From: Stutzerimonas stutzeri
GTDB lineage: Bacteria; Pseudomonadota; Gammaproteobacteria; Pseudomonadales; Pseudomonadaceae
Assembly: GCF_018138085.1 (NCBI RefSeq)
Contig: NZ_CP073105.1
Location: forward strand, 4,030,001-4,094,000
Length of the DNA: 64,000 nucleotides
Direction of reading: 5' to 3'
The translations under genes were made by a program, and so were the position numbers. The notes below the pieces were generated by a model. That model was not told the DNA's origin. It saw only the letters and a list, made by a program, of their open reading frames with translations, and ran no database searches. Below are positions 19,304 through 27,286 of this stretch, piece by piece (the stretch's first letter is position 1; each line of letters opens with the position of its first letter).

Positions 19304-19789
19304 TCAGCGCTTGTGCGCGCCGACCTCGGCACTGCGCAGGCTAGGTGCCAGCTTGTCGAGCACGCCGTTGACGAACTTGTGCCCGTCGGTGGCGCCGAAC
19401 ACCTTGGCCAGCTCGATACCTTCGTTGATCACCACCCGGTACGGTACGTCGATGCGGTGCATCAGCTCGTAGGTGGACAGGCGCAGCACGGCCAGTTCCA
19501 CCGGGTCGAGTTCTTCGAGCGGACGATCGAGATGCGGCACGATGGCGCCGTCGACTTCGGTCTTGGCGCGAGCCACGCCGGTCAGCAGCTCATGGAAATA
19601 GCTGCCGTCGACCCCGGAAAAATCGTTGTCGACGCGAAACTGCGCCTCGATTTCGTTGAGGCTCTGGCCCGCCATGTGCCACTGATACAGCGCCTGCATC
19701 GCAAGGCTGCGCGCGACACGGCGCGTCGCGATCTTGCCCTTGGCCTTTGGCTGCGGGGCGTCCTGACTGTCGTCGTGATTAAGGCTCAC
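19304..19789 (-). CDS. nusB: Transcription antitermination factor NusB
   Basis: A 161-residue, all-helical RNA-binding protein: the N-terminal [18 protein letters not shown] and the C-terminal [28 protein letters not shown] are typical. With NusE (S10) it binds boxA RNA for rRNA antitermination. The start overlaps ribH by 4 bases (ATGA), a conserved coupling. Confidence 0.96.
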   Translation of the reverse strand: MSLNHDDSQDAPQPKAKGKIATRRVARSLAMQALYQWHMAGQSLNEIEAQFRVDNDFSGVDGSYFHELLTGVARAKTEVDGAIVPHLDRPLEELDPVELAVLRLSTYELMHRIDVPYRVVINEGIELAKVFGATDGHKFVNGVLDKLAPSLRSAEVGAHKR

Positions 19790-20262
19790 TTGGCCTCCAG
19801 CTGCGCCAGCAGACTCACCATTTCCAGTGCGGAGAGTGCAGCTTCGGCGCCCTTGTTACCGGCTTTGGTGCCGGAGCGCTCGATGGCCTGTTCGATGGAG
19901 TCGACGGTCAATACGCCGAAGGCGACCGGTACGCCGAATTCCATGGATACCTGCGATAGGCCCTTGGTGCATTCGCCAGCTACGTATTCGAAATGCGGAG
20001 TGCCACCACGGATGACCGCGCCGAGGGCGATGATCGCGTCGTACTCGCCCTGCTGAGCGACTTTCTGCGCCACCAGCGGGATCTCGAAAGCACCCGGGGC
20101 ACGGATGATGGTGATGGCGTCTTCCGCGATGCCGTGGCGCACCAGCGCATCGACGGCGCCGCTCACCAGGCTCTCGACAACGAAGCTGTTGAAGCGGCCA
20201 ACGACAAGGGCGAACTTGCCCTGCGGGGCGATGAAGGTACCTTCGATGGTCTTCAGTGTCAT
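19786..20262 (-). CDS. ribH: 6,7-dimethyl-8-ribityllumazine synthase
   Basis: A 158-residue enzyme forming lumazine, the penultimate riboflavin intermediate, from the RibB and RibD pathway products. [30 protein letters not shown] and [14 protein letters not shown] are the conserved active-site segments. It lies between ribBA and nusB; the 182-base gap to ribBA holds a palindromic repeat. Confidence 0.96.
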   Translation of the reverse strand: MTLKTIEGTFIAPQGKFALVVGRFNSFVVESLVSGAVDALVRHGIAEDAITIIRAPGAFEIPLVAQKVAQQGEYDAIIALGAVIRGGTPHFEYVAGECTKGLSQVSMEFGVPVAFGVLTVDSIEQAIERSGTKAGNKGAEAALSALEMVSLLAQLEAK

Positions 20263-20321
20263 GGAAACAATCTCATTTAGCGTTAAAGAGCTAGTGGGCT
20301 TTCAGGCAGCCCGGTGGAGCA

Positions 20322-20442
20322 GCGCGTAGCGAGCGCAGGACAGACAAGGCGAAAACAGGCGAGGCGGCGGAGTTTACTGTTGTAAATGAGCAAGCCGAGC
20401 CTGTTTTCAACGCAGTATGTCCAAGCGCAGTAGCGCGGCAGC
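20322..20442. repeat. Palindromic intergenic repeat, copy A
   Basis: An imperfect dyad of about 120 bases between ribBA and ribH. The inner stem is GTTTAC-TGTT-GTAAAT, the next AAAACAGGC (20353-20361) with GCCTGTTTT, and the outer arms hold GCGTAGCGAGCGC (20324-20336) and CGCAGTAGCGCG. It shares ordered blocks with equal or near-equal spacing with the element at 22411-22534, so both belong to one repeat family. Within the rib operon transcript it would fold into a long hairpin between ribBA and ribH. Confidence 0.75.
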
Positions 20443-20444
20443 CC

Positions 20445-21524
20445 TCACTCAGCGGGCAGGTATTCTACAACTTCCAGGTCAAAGCCGGATATCGCATTGA
20501 ACTTCATCGGCGAACTCATCAGGCGCATCTTGCGCACACCGAGGTCGCGGAGAATCTGCGAACCGGCGCCTACCGTGCTGTAGGTCGCCGGGCTCGGCGA
20601 ATGCTGGCGATTGAGCTGGGCCAGTAACTGCGGCCCGGTCAGCGGGTTGCCCAGCAGCAGCACCACGCCACTGCCGGCCTTGGCCACTTCGCTCATCGCC
20701 GCACGCAGGCTCCAGCGCCCCGGCACGGTGACCATCAGCAGGTCACGCAACGGCTCCATGTTGTGCACGCGCACCAGGGTCGGGTTTTCCGGCGATATCT
20801 CACCGCGAGTGAGCGCCATGTGCACGGTGTCTTCGACTTCGTCGCGGTAGGTCACCAGGGTGAACTGGCCCAGCTCGGTGTCCAGCGGCTGCTCGGAAAC
20901 CCGCTCGACCGTGCGCTCGTGGATCATCCTGTAGTGGATCAGGTCGGCGATGGTGCCGATCTTCAACCCGTGCTGTTCGGCAAAGAGTTCGAGTTCGGGA
21001 CGGCGCGCCATGGTGCCGTCATCGTTCATGATTTCGCAGATCACCCCGGACGGCTCGAAACCGGCCATGCGCGCCAGGTCGCAGGCCGCCTCGGTGTGAC
21101 CGGCACGCGCCAGAACGCCGCCAGGCTGGGCCATCAGCGGGAAGATATGACCGGGGCTGACGATGTCTTCGGCTACTGCATTCCTGGCCACGGCAGCCTG
21201 CACGGTGCGCGCGCGGTCGGCCGCGGAGATGCCGGTGGTGACACCTTCGGCCGCCTCGATGGATACGGTGAACTTAGTGCCGAAGCCGGAGCCGTTGCGC
21301 GGCGCCATCAGTGGCAGCTGCAGGGTTTCGCAGCGCTCGCGGGTCATCGGCATGCAGATCAGGCCACGGGCGAAACGGGCCATGAAGTTGATGTGCTCGG
21401 CGGTCACGCATTCGGAGGCGACGATGATGTCGCCCTCGTTTTCGCGATCCTCGTCATCCATGAGGATGACCATCTTGCCGGCGCGGATGTCTTCGATCAG
21501 TTCTTCAGCGGTGTTCAGGGCCAT
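20445..21524 (-). CDS. ribBA: RibBA: DHBP synthase with GTP cyclohydrolase II-like domain
   Basis: A 359-residue fusion. The N-terminal half (to about residue 205) is 3,4-dihydroxy-2-butanone-4-phosphate synthase, with DDEDRENEGDII and GHTEAACDLARMAG. The C-terminal half is GTP cyclohydrolase II-like but has lost the three zinc cysteines seen in the RibA at 16322, so it is probably catalytically dead, as in many pseudomonads. It follows ribE by 10 bases in the FMN-riboswitch-controlled operon. Confidence 0.94.
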   Translation of the reverse strand: MALNTAEELIEDIRAGKMVILMDDEDRENEGDIIVASECVTAEHINFMARFARGLICMPMTRERCETLQLPLMAPRNGSGFGTKFTVSIEAAEGVTTGISAADRARTVQAAVARNAVAEDIVSPGHIFPLMAQPGGVLARAGHTEAACDLARMAGFEPSGVICEIMNDDGTMARRPELELFAEQHGLKIGTIADLIHYRMIHERTVERVSEQPLDTELGQFTLVTYRDEVEDTVHMALTRGEISPENPTLVRVHNMEPLRDLLMVTVPGRWSLRAAMSEVAKAGSGVVLLLGNPLTGPQLLAQLNRQHSPSPATYSTVGAGSQILRDLGVRKMRLMSSPMKFNAISGFDLEVVEYLPAE

Positions 21525-21534
21525 GCTGGCAATC

Positions 21535-22197
21535 TCACTTGTTCAGGTAGCCGTGTTCGGCCAGGAAGCTTTCGGTCAGGCCCGAGGCATTGGGTTCGGC
21601 GGCCTTGTCACCCATCAGCAGGCGCTCGAGGTAACGCGCCAGCAGGTCCACTTCCAGATTTACCTGCCGCCCGGGGCGGTAGTCGACCATGATGGTTTCG
21701 GCCAGGGTGTGCGGAACGATGGTGAGTTCGAACTCGGCACCGTTGACCGAGTTGACCGTCAGGCTGGTGCCGTCGACGGTGATCGAGCCCTTGAGCGCGA
21801 TGTACTTGGCCAGCTCGCGCGGGGCGCGGATACGGAACTGCACGGCGCGGGCGTTTTCCTCACGCGCCACCACATCGCCGATACCATCGACGTGACCACT
21901 GACCAGATGCCCGCCGAGGCGGCTGGTCGGCGTCAGCGCCTTCTCCAGATTGACCCGGCTGCCGGCCTTCAGGTCGACGAAGGCGGTGCGCGCCAGTGTC
22001 TCGCGGCTGACATCGGCCCAGAAGCCGTTGCCCGGCAGCTCGACAGCGGTCAGGCAAACGCCATTGACCGCGATGCTGTCGCCGAGCTTGACGTCTGACA
22101 GATCCAGCTTGCCGGTCTCGACCAGCACACGCACGTCGCCGCCTTTTGGCGTCATGGCGCGGATGGTACCGATGGACTCGATTATTCCTGTGAACAT
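21535..22197 (-). CDS. ribE: Riboflavin synthase alpha subunit
   Basis: A 220-residue trimeric enzyme that converts two lumazine molecules to riboflavin plus a pyrimidinedione. Two homologous barrel domains start with MFTGIIESIGTI and GGHLVSGHVDGIGDV. The start at 22197 is fixed by the invariant MFTGII and a GGAGG site. The upstream in-frame extension overlaps the leader and is not coding. Confidence 0.96.
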   Translation of the reverse strand: MFTGIIESIGTIRAMTPKGGDVRVLVETGKLDLSDVKLGDSIAVNGVCLTAVELPGNGFWADVSRETLARTAFVDLKAGSRVNLEKALTPTSRLGGHLVSGHVDGIGDVVAREENARAVQFRIRAPRELAKYIALKGSITVDGTSLTVNSVNGAEFELTIVPHTLAETIMVDYRPGRQVNLEVDLLARYLERLLMGDKAAEPNASGLTESFLAEHGYLNK

Positions 22198-22317
22198 GCG
22201 GCCTCCCGTGGAAGGCTGTTGAAGCGGTGCATATGACGAACTCCTGTTTTGGATAAAACAGGGCGCTGCAGATCGATAGGGAGTGGACGCGCGCACGAAA
22301 GGCGCCCGTCGAGGCAT

Positions 22318-22586
22318 CCCGCTCTCTCTCATCCGGACTATACCGTCGGCCCCGGAATCACACCGGGTCTGCTGACCTTGTCGAAGACAAGCGCTCGCGG
22401 GCTAGACGCGGTTGAAAGCGACTGTGCCCAGCGCAGGCTGCGTTGCGCGCCTCCTCGAAAGGCTCGTTTACCAGGGTAAACGTCGCTTTCTCGTCGTCAC
22501 GCCTTGCCTGCACCGCGCTCGCTACGCTTTCAACATCAGCTGCGCCATTACCGCCGGTGGGGAATCGCACCCCGCCCTGAGAACGT
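22318..22586 (-). ncRNA. FMN riboswitch (RFN element)
   Basis: On the minus strand the element starts with TCAGGGCGGGGTGCGATTCC then CCACCGGCGGTAATGGCGCAGC, and ends with GCAGACCCGGTGTGATTCCG then GGGCCGACGGTATAGTCC and GGATGAGAGAGAG. These are the conserved FMN aptamer halves. They are separated by an unusually long variable arm holding a palindromic repeat (22411-22534). It lies 120 bases upstream of ribE, so it should repress ribE-ribBA-ribH-nusB when FMN is high. ribD is outside its control. Confidence 0.95.
22411..22534 (-). repeat. Palindromic repeat, copy B, inside the FMN riboswitch
   Basis: A 124-base dyad bounded by perfect 10-base arms GTTGAAAGCG (22411-22420) and CGCTTTCAAC (22525-22534), with an inner stem GTTTACCAGGGTAAAC (22466-22481). 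Read on the minus strand, GCGTAGCGAGCGC, 8 bases, CAAGGCG, 18 bases, GTTTAC-N4-GTAAACGAGC matches the order and spacing of copy A at 20322 (8 and 20 bases). It forms the variable arm of the riboswitch without touching the conserved core. Confidence 0.75.
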
Positions 22587-22918
22587 GGGCCCTTTTCAGG
22601 CCCGGCGCAGTTTTTACCATAGATAAGGCCTTTCTGCAGCCTGGAAACGACCGCCTGGCTGCGCTTCGCGGCACAGAAACATTTTTTAACACTCACGCAA
22701 CTCGCGTTGCGCTTGTTTGTCCATACCCATCGCATCGGCCTCCTTCGATGTTGGCCCGACGCAACGCAGGACGACCAGGAAGGAACGTCACTCCCGCATT
22801 TCTTCGTACCGACACGCCGAGCCAGGATCCACTCGTATTTGGCGATCCCCTCCCGCGCAGGCCTGGGCACGATCAGGACGAACGCTCCGAGCCTTCACAT
22901 GTGCCACGAGGGACGGGT

Positions 22919-23686
22919 ATGTCAGAGGTTACGGCTATGCAAGCATCGGCGGCCGAGCAGGCTGCCGAGATCGACCAACAGGGCTTCACGGTCATCGAGC
23001 AATACATCTCACCCGAGCAGCTCGAACTGGGCCGCGCCTTCGTCGCTCAGCAAGCCGCCATTCAGAGCGGCGAATACTTCGCCATACATGGAATCGAGGC
23101 GCTGGGCGGCAGCATGATCGCGGGGCTGGCGCTGTCTACCGCGCTCAAGGAGACGATGGCGGCACTGTATCGTCTCCAGACCGGACAGGAACCGGCTGCA
23201 GCCGAGCAGATCTTTCCAGTGCTTCGCTGTCTGCAGGGACGAAGCGGCCTCAAGCAGTCGCACTTCTATCATTTCGACGCGACGGCAGTGACTGCGCTGC
23301 TGCCGTTGTTCATCCCGACGGCGGGCACGCACTGTGGCGACCTGATCATCTTTCCCAATGTGCGGCGTGTCCGCTTCAATGCCCTGCGCAACGTGGTCGA
23401 AAAGGCCGTGCTGCATAACACCGCCAGCCAGAAGCTGGTCGCCTTCGCGGTGCGACGTGGCTGGCTCCGGCCGATCCGGCTGAAGCTGGTGCCGGGCAAC
23501 CTGTACCTGTTTTGCGGCTACCGTAGCCTGCACGCCAACGATGAATGCGATCCGGCCATGCTACGTGCCACCGCACTGTTCCATTTCGGTAATCCGCACC
23601 ATGAAAGCCTGCTGGCAAGATGGCTGCTAGGCGCCAACAAGCGGCGCGCCAAGCTCGATCACAATGGACTGCGGCCCGTGAACTAA
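22919..23686 (+). CDS. Putative Fe(II)/2-oxoglutarate-type oxygenase
   Basis: A 255-residue cytosolic protein. A likely facial triad can be seen: H118-x-D120 in FYHFDATAV, a distal H205 in YRSLHAND, and R216 in MLRATALFHF where the 2-oxoglutarate-binding Arg is expected, as in phytanoyl-CoA-dioxygenase-like folds. Assignment is by motif only and the substrate is unknown. The start at 22919 follows GAGGGACGGG. It is transcribed rightward between the leftward ribD and the FMN riboswitch, separating ribD from ribE. The 330 bases between the riboswitch and this gene contain nothing I can identify. Confidence 0.6.
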   Translation: MSEVTAMQASAAEQAAEIDQQGFTVIEQYISPEQLELGRAFVAQQAAIQSGEYFAIHGIEALGGSMIAGLALSTALKETMAALYRLQTGQEPAAAEQIFPVLRCLQGRSGLKQSHFYHFDATAVTALLPLFIPTAGTHCGDLIIFPNVRRVRFNALRNVVEKAVLHNTASQKLVAFAVRRGWLRPIRLKLVPGNLYLFCGYRSLHANDECDPAMLRATALFHFGNPHHESLLARWLLGANKRRAKLDHNGLRPVN

Positions 23687-23697
23687 TGCAACCTCAG

Positions 23698-24807
23698 TTA
23701 TGCGCGCGGTACGGCGACGATCTTCCAATCGTCGCCGACGGCCCGGATATCGGCGATGCGCAGTTCGCGCGCTTCGCTCATCCGCTCCAACGGCAGGTCG
23801 AGCAGCGGTCGCGCGGTCGAGCCGAGGAATTTGGCGGCGACGAAGATCTGATACTCGTCGATCAGACCGAGGGCGGCGAAGGCGCCAGCCAGACGTGGCC
23901 CTGCTTCGAGCAGCACCTCGTTGGTGCCGCGCGCGGCCAACTCGAGCAGCACGCTATGCAGATCGACCCGCTCTGCCGCCCCCGGGATCGCCAGCAGCTC
24001 GTGGCCCGCCGACCGATAACGCGCGGCCGTCCCGTCATCGTGGCCCACGACGAGTGCAGGCCCGGCCTGGAAAAAAGGCGCATCCAGCGGCACGCGCAGC
24101 CGCCCGTCGATCAATACGCGCAGCGGTTGGCGCTGCATCGCCAGTGCTGTCAGGTCGTCATCCAGACACAGCTCCGCGGCGCGCACGGTCAGCCGTGCAT
24201 GGTCCATCAGCACCGTATCGGCACCCGTCAGCACCACGCTCGACTGCGCCCGCAGGCGCTGCACCTCGGCGCGCGAGGCCGGGCCGGTGATCCACTGACT
24301 CTCGCCGCTGGCCATCGCGGTACGCCCATCGAGGCTCATCGCCAGCTTGGCACGCAGATACGGCAACCCCGTTTCCATGCGCTTGATAAAGCCGCAGTTG
24401 AGCGTGCGAGCCTCGGACTCCAGCACGCCGCTGGCCACCTCGATCCCCACACTGCGCAACAGCGCGAGTCCGCGCCCAGCCACTTGTGGATTCGGATCCT
24501 GCATGGCCGCGACGACGCGGCCTACCCCAGCCTGGACCAGCGCCTCGGCACAGGGCGGCGTGCGCCCGTAGTGACTGCAGGGTTCAAGGGTGACGTAGGC
24601 GGTAGCACCACGAGCGCGCTCGCTAGCCTGACGCAAGGCATGCACCTCGGCATGCGGCTCTCCGGCACGCACGTGCCAGCCCTCACCGATCAATTCACCA
24701 TCCTTGACGATGACGCAGCCGACACGCGGATTGGGGTGCGTCGAATACAGCCCCTTGCGCGCCAATCGAAGCGCCCGCGCCATCCAGGCGTGATCGTCGG
24801 CGCTCAT
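23698..24807 (-). CDS. ribD: Bifunctional riboflavin deaminase/reductase
   Basis: A 369-residue two-domain enzyme. The N-terminal deaminase has the zinc motifs HAEVHAL (H52, E54) and [11 protein letters not shown] (C77, C86); the C-terminal reductase starts near [18 protein letters not shown]. It catalyses the second and third steps from GTP. The start at 24807 overlaps the nrdR stop (ATGA), giving the conserved nrdR-ribD pair; the longer open frame is not coding. Confidence 0.96.
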   Translation of the reverse strand: MSADDHAWMARALRLARKGLYSTHPNPRVGCVIVKDGELIGEGWHVRAGEPHAEVHALRQASERARGATAYVTLEPCSHYGRTPPCAEALVQAGVGRVVAAMQDPNPQVAGRGLALLRSVGIEVASGVLESEARTLNCGFIKRMETGLPYLRAKLAMSLDGRTAMASGESQWITGPASRAEVQRLRAQSSVVLTGADTVLMDHARLTVRAAELCLDDDLTALAMQRQPLRVLIDGRLRVPLDAPFFQAGPALVVGHDDGTAARYRSAGHELLAIPGAAERVDLHSVLLELAARGTNEVLLEAGPRLAGAFAALGLIDEYQIFVAAKFLGSTARPLLDLPLERMSEARELRIADIRAVGDDWKIVAVPRA

Positions 24808-25271
24808 TCGGTCTTGGCCGGCTCGCGGGACAGCCGTTCGATCTCTTCGCGGAACTCGTTGAGATCCTGGAAGCGGCGATAGACGGAAGCGAAACGGATA
24901 TAGGCCACCTCGTCGAGCTTCTGCAGCTCGACCATCACCAGCTCGCCGAGCACACGCGATTTGATTTCCCGCTCGCCGGTGGCGCGCAGCTTGTGCTTGA
25001 TGTGGGCGATGGCCTCTTCCAGACGCTCGACACTCACCGGACGCTTTTCCAGCGCGCGCTGCATGCCGGCACGCAGCTTTTCCTCGTCGAAGGGCTGGCG
25101 ACTGCCGTCCTGCTTGATCAGCCGCGGCATCACCAGCTCGGCGGTCTCGAAGGTGGTGAAGCGCTCGCCGCAGGCGAGGCATTCACGGCGACGGCGCACC
25201 TGATCGCCTTCGGCCACCAGGCGCGAATCGATGACTTTGGTGTCGTGTGCACCACAGAAGGGACAATGCAT
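24804..25271 (-). CDS. nrdR: Transcriptional repressor NrdR
   Basis: A 155-residue regulator of ribonucleotide reductase genes. Zinc ribbon [17 protein letters not shown] ... [12 protein letters not shown] (four Cys), then an ATP-cone domain ([19 protein letters not shown]). It senses the ATP/dATP ratio. It heads the nrdR-ribD operon; its promoter should lie in the 110-base gap shared with the divergent lipoprotein gene. Confidence 0.97.
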   Translation of the reverse strand: MHCPFCGAHDTKVIDSRLVAEGDQVRRRRECLACGERFTTFETAELVMPRLIKQDGSRQPFDEEKLRAGMQRALEKRPVSVERLEEAIAHIKHKLRATGEREIKSRVLGELVMVELQKLDEVAYIRFASVYRRFQDLNEFREEIERLSREPAKTE

Positions 25272-25385
25272 GGGCTAGAGCTGTCAGACGTCGGGAGAGC
25301 CATGGTAGCGCATCCCGTCGGCAAGACAAATTGACGGCATTGCTGCTATACAGGCGCGCATTCACCGCCCTCGAGGAGGCCGTCC

Positions 25386-25814
25386 GTGCCGTTACGCCGC
25401 TTTGTCGTCCCCGCCCTTTTGTTGCTGCTGGCCGCCTGCTCGAGCCAGGAAACCCAGCGCCCCTCGGCACCGGTCACCTTCGAGGAGCCGCCACAGGCGA
25501 CCAGCGTCCTGCATGAATTGCATGGCAGCCTCATCGGCGTGCCGGCCAACAGTGAAGTGGAGCTGGCGCTGCTGGAGGTCAATCGGCGCGACCAGCCGGA
25601 CCGTTTGCTGAGCAGCCTGCAATTGCAGGGGCGTGGCAGCGAGTTGCCGTTCATTCTCAAATTCAACGCCGAGAAGTTTCCGGCCGACCAGCAGGTCGAG
25701 CTGCGTGGCCGCGTCACCCGCTCCGGTCAGCTGATCATGCGTTTGCCGGCGGTGCAGGTGAGCAGCCCGGCCAATCAGTCACTGGGCCCGCTGCGGCTGG
25801 TTCCGGCGCCATGA
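25386..25814 (+). CDS. YbaY-family lipoprotein
   Basis: A 142-residue lipoprotein with a type II signal peptide; the lipobox LLAAC is followed by SSQ. The mature part matches the YbaY type (type III secretion pilotin-like beta-sandwich): LHGSLIGVPANSEVELALLEV ... GQLIMRLPAVQV. The GTG start at 25386 is supported by GAGGAGG 6 bases upstream. It overlaps the next gene by 4 bases (ATGA). Function unknown. Confidence 0.8.
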   Translation: MPLRRFVVPALLLLLAACSSQETQRPSAPVTFEEPPQATSVLHELHGSLIGVPANSEVELALLEVNRRDQPDRLLSSLQLQGRGSELPFILKFNAEKFPADQQVELRGRVTRSGQLIMRLPAVQVSSPANQSLGPLRLVPAP

Positions 25815-26467
25815 CCGCGCCCGATGAACTGCAGGTGGGGCTGTCCCGGCTGCTCGGCGATGCGCAGCTCGGCATCGCCACCTTGCCAGGCACGGACATC
25901 CGCCTCTGGCTGATCGACCCGGACAACATGACGCGCGCCTTCAGCCCCGAAGAAACCCGCCGCATCCTCGATGAGCCACCCTATTGGTCGTTCTGCTGGG
26001 CCAGCGGCCTGGTCCTGGCGCGCTGGCTGGCCGAACGTCCGGAATGGGTGCGTGGCAAGCGGGTGCTGGACTTCGGCGCCGGCTCCGGCGTCGCGGCCAT
26101 CGCCGCGGCCAAGGCGGGCGCCGCCGAGGTGGTGGCCTGCGACCTCGACCCGACCGCGCTGGCGTCCTGTCGGATCAACGCCGCCCTTAACGGGGTGCAG
26201 CTAGGCTACTCGCAAGACTTCTTCGCCAAGCCCGACCGCTACGATCTGATCATCGTCGCGGATGTGCTCTACGATCGCGCCAATCTGCCGTTGCTCGACC
26301 AGTTCCTCAGCCGTGGCAAGGCGGTGCTGGTGGCCGATTCGCGGGTGCGCGACTTCCAGCACCCGGCCTACGAACGGCTGGCGGTACTCGATGCCTGCAC
26401 CTGGCCCGACCTGGCCGAACCCGCGGAGTTTCGCCGGGTCAGCCTGTACCACGCCACGCGGGCCTGA
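25811..26467 (+). CDS. Class I SAM-dependent methyltransferase
   Basis: A 218-residue methyltransferase: motif I VLDFGAGSGVAAIAAAKAG, the acidic loop VACDLDPTA and the post-motif VADVLYD are visible. It resembles the PrmA/ETFB-lysine/nicotinamide N-methyltransferase-like group, so a protein side chain is a plausible target (inference). It is translationally coupled to the YbaY-like lipoprotein; thpR follows after 23 bases. Confidence 0.85.
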   Translation: MTAPDELQVGLSRLLGDAQLGIATLPGTDIRLWLIDPDNMTRAFSPEETRRILDEPPYWSFCWASGLVLARWLAERPEWVRGKRVLDFGAGSGVAAIAAAKAGAAEVVACDLDPTALASCRINAALNGVQLGYSQDFFAKPDRYDLIIVADVLYDRANLPLLDQFLSRGKAVLVADSRVRDFQHPAYERLAVLDACTWPDLAEPAEFRRVSLYHATRA

Positions 26468-26490
26468 ACCGACGACGCGGGAGGGATGCC

Positions 26491-27030
26491 ATGCAGGCCC
26501 ACGCCGATACGCTGCGACTGTTCTTCGCCTTGCCCTGCCCGCCCGAACAGGCTACCGCCATCGCACAGTGGCGCGACGGGCAGCTTCCGGGAGGGCGCAA
26601 GGTCGTACCGGATAACTTTCACCTGACCCTGGCCTTTCTCGGCGCGCAGCCGGCGACTCGCCTGGAGGCGCTGAAACATCTGGCCGCGGCCATCGAGGCA
26701 CCGTCCTTCGAGCTGAAGCTCGACGGCCTGATCGCCCTCGGCAAGGGGTTCGTCTGCCTTCGGCCACAGTCTCCACCCGCCGCTCTGCTCCAGCTGGCGA
26801 CGAGTCTCGGCCAGGCTCTCGGCGCGCAGGGCATCATGCTCGACAGCCGCCCCTTCCTGCCGCACCTGACCCTGGCCCGCCAGGCCGAACTGCCACCACG
26901 CTGCACGCCGCCGACGTTCAGCTGGGCAGCCGATCGCTTCGTGCTCTACCTGTCGGAGAACACGCGCGACGGGGTGCGATATCGCGAACTGGGCAGCTGG
27001 CCGTTGGCCGGTGCCGAGGCCGCCGGCTAG
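26491..27030 (+). CDS. thpR: RNA 2',3'-cyclic phosphodiesterase
   Basis: A 179-residue 2H phosphoesterase (LigT/ThpR family). Both HxTx motifs are present: HLTLAFLG (H44, T46) and HLTLARQ (H125, T127). It opens 2',3'-cyclic phosphate ends of RNA. The start at 26491 has GGGAGGG upstream. It is the last gene of the small rightward operon and convergent with the TusA-like gene. Confidence 0.92.
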   Translation: MQAHADTLRLFFALPCPPEQATAIAQWRDGQLPGGRKVVPDNFHLTLAFLGAQPATRLEALKHLAAAIEAPSFELKLDGLIALGKGFVCLRPQSPPAALLQLATSLGQALGAQGIMLDSRPFLPHLTLARQAELPPRCTPPTFSWAADRFVLYLSENTRDGVRYRELGSWPLAGAEAAG

Positions 27031-27049
27031 GCGCCCTCGGGGTGAACCA

Positions 27050-27286
27050 CTAGGCGGGGATGCGGATCAGGAAGCGAAACAGCGAACCGTGCTGTTCGAC
27101 CTGGCATTCGTAGCCCTTGGCCCGAGTGTCTTCCGGTATGCCATGCACCGACTGCGAACAGTCGGTCACCACTTCCAGCAGCTGGCCGGGTTGCATGGTC
27201 GCCAGGGTTTCCAGCGTGGCGATGGCGTTGTACGGGCAATGCTCGCCGCGCAGATCAAGCGATAGATTCGGTGTGGCCTGGCTCAC
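27050..27286 (-). CDS. TusA-like sulfurtransferase partner of YedE
   Basis: A 78-residue TusA/SirA-fold protein. The active-site Cys lies in LRGEHCPYNAIATLE, where the canonical CPxP is CPYN, a variant seen in proteins encoded next to YeeE/YedE transporters. GTG start at 27286 with GGAG upstream. It overlaps the 3' end of the YedE gene by 32 bases in another frame, indicating co-translation. It probably accepts sulfur delivered by the transporter (inference). Confidence 0.85.
   Translation of the reverse strand: MSQATPNLSLDLRGEHCPYNAIATLETLATMQPGQLLEVVTDCSQSVHGIPEDTRAKGYECQVEQHGSLFRFLIRIPA

Noticed and set aside
23698..25182. Longer ribD reading frame starting inside nrdR
   Set aside because: The first 125 codons are the nrdR gene in another frame; the family N-terminus starts at 24807.
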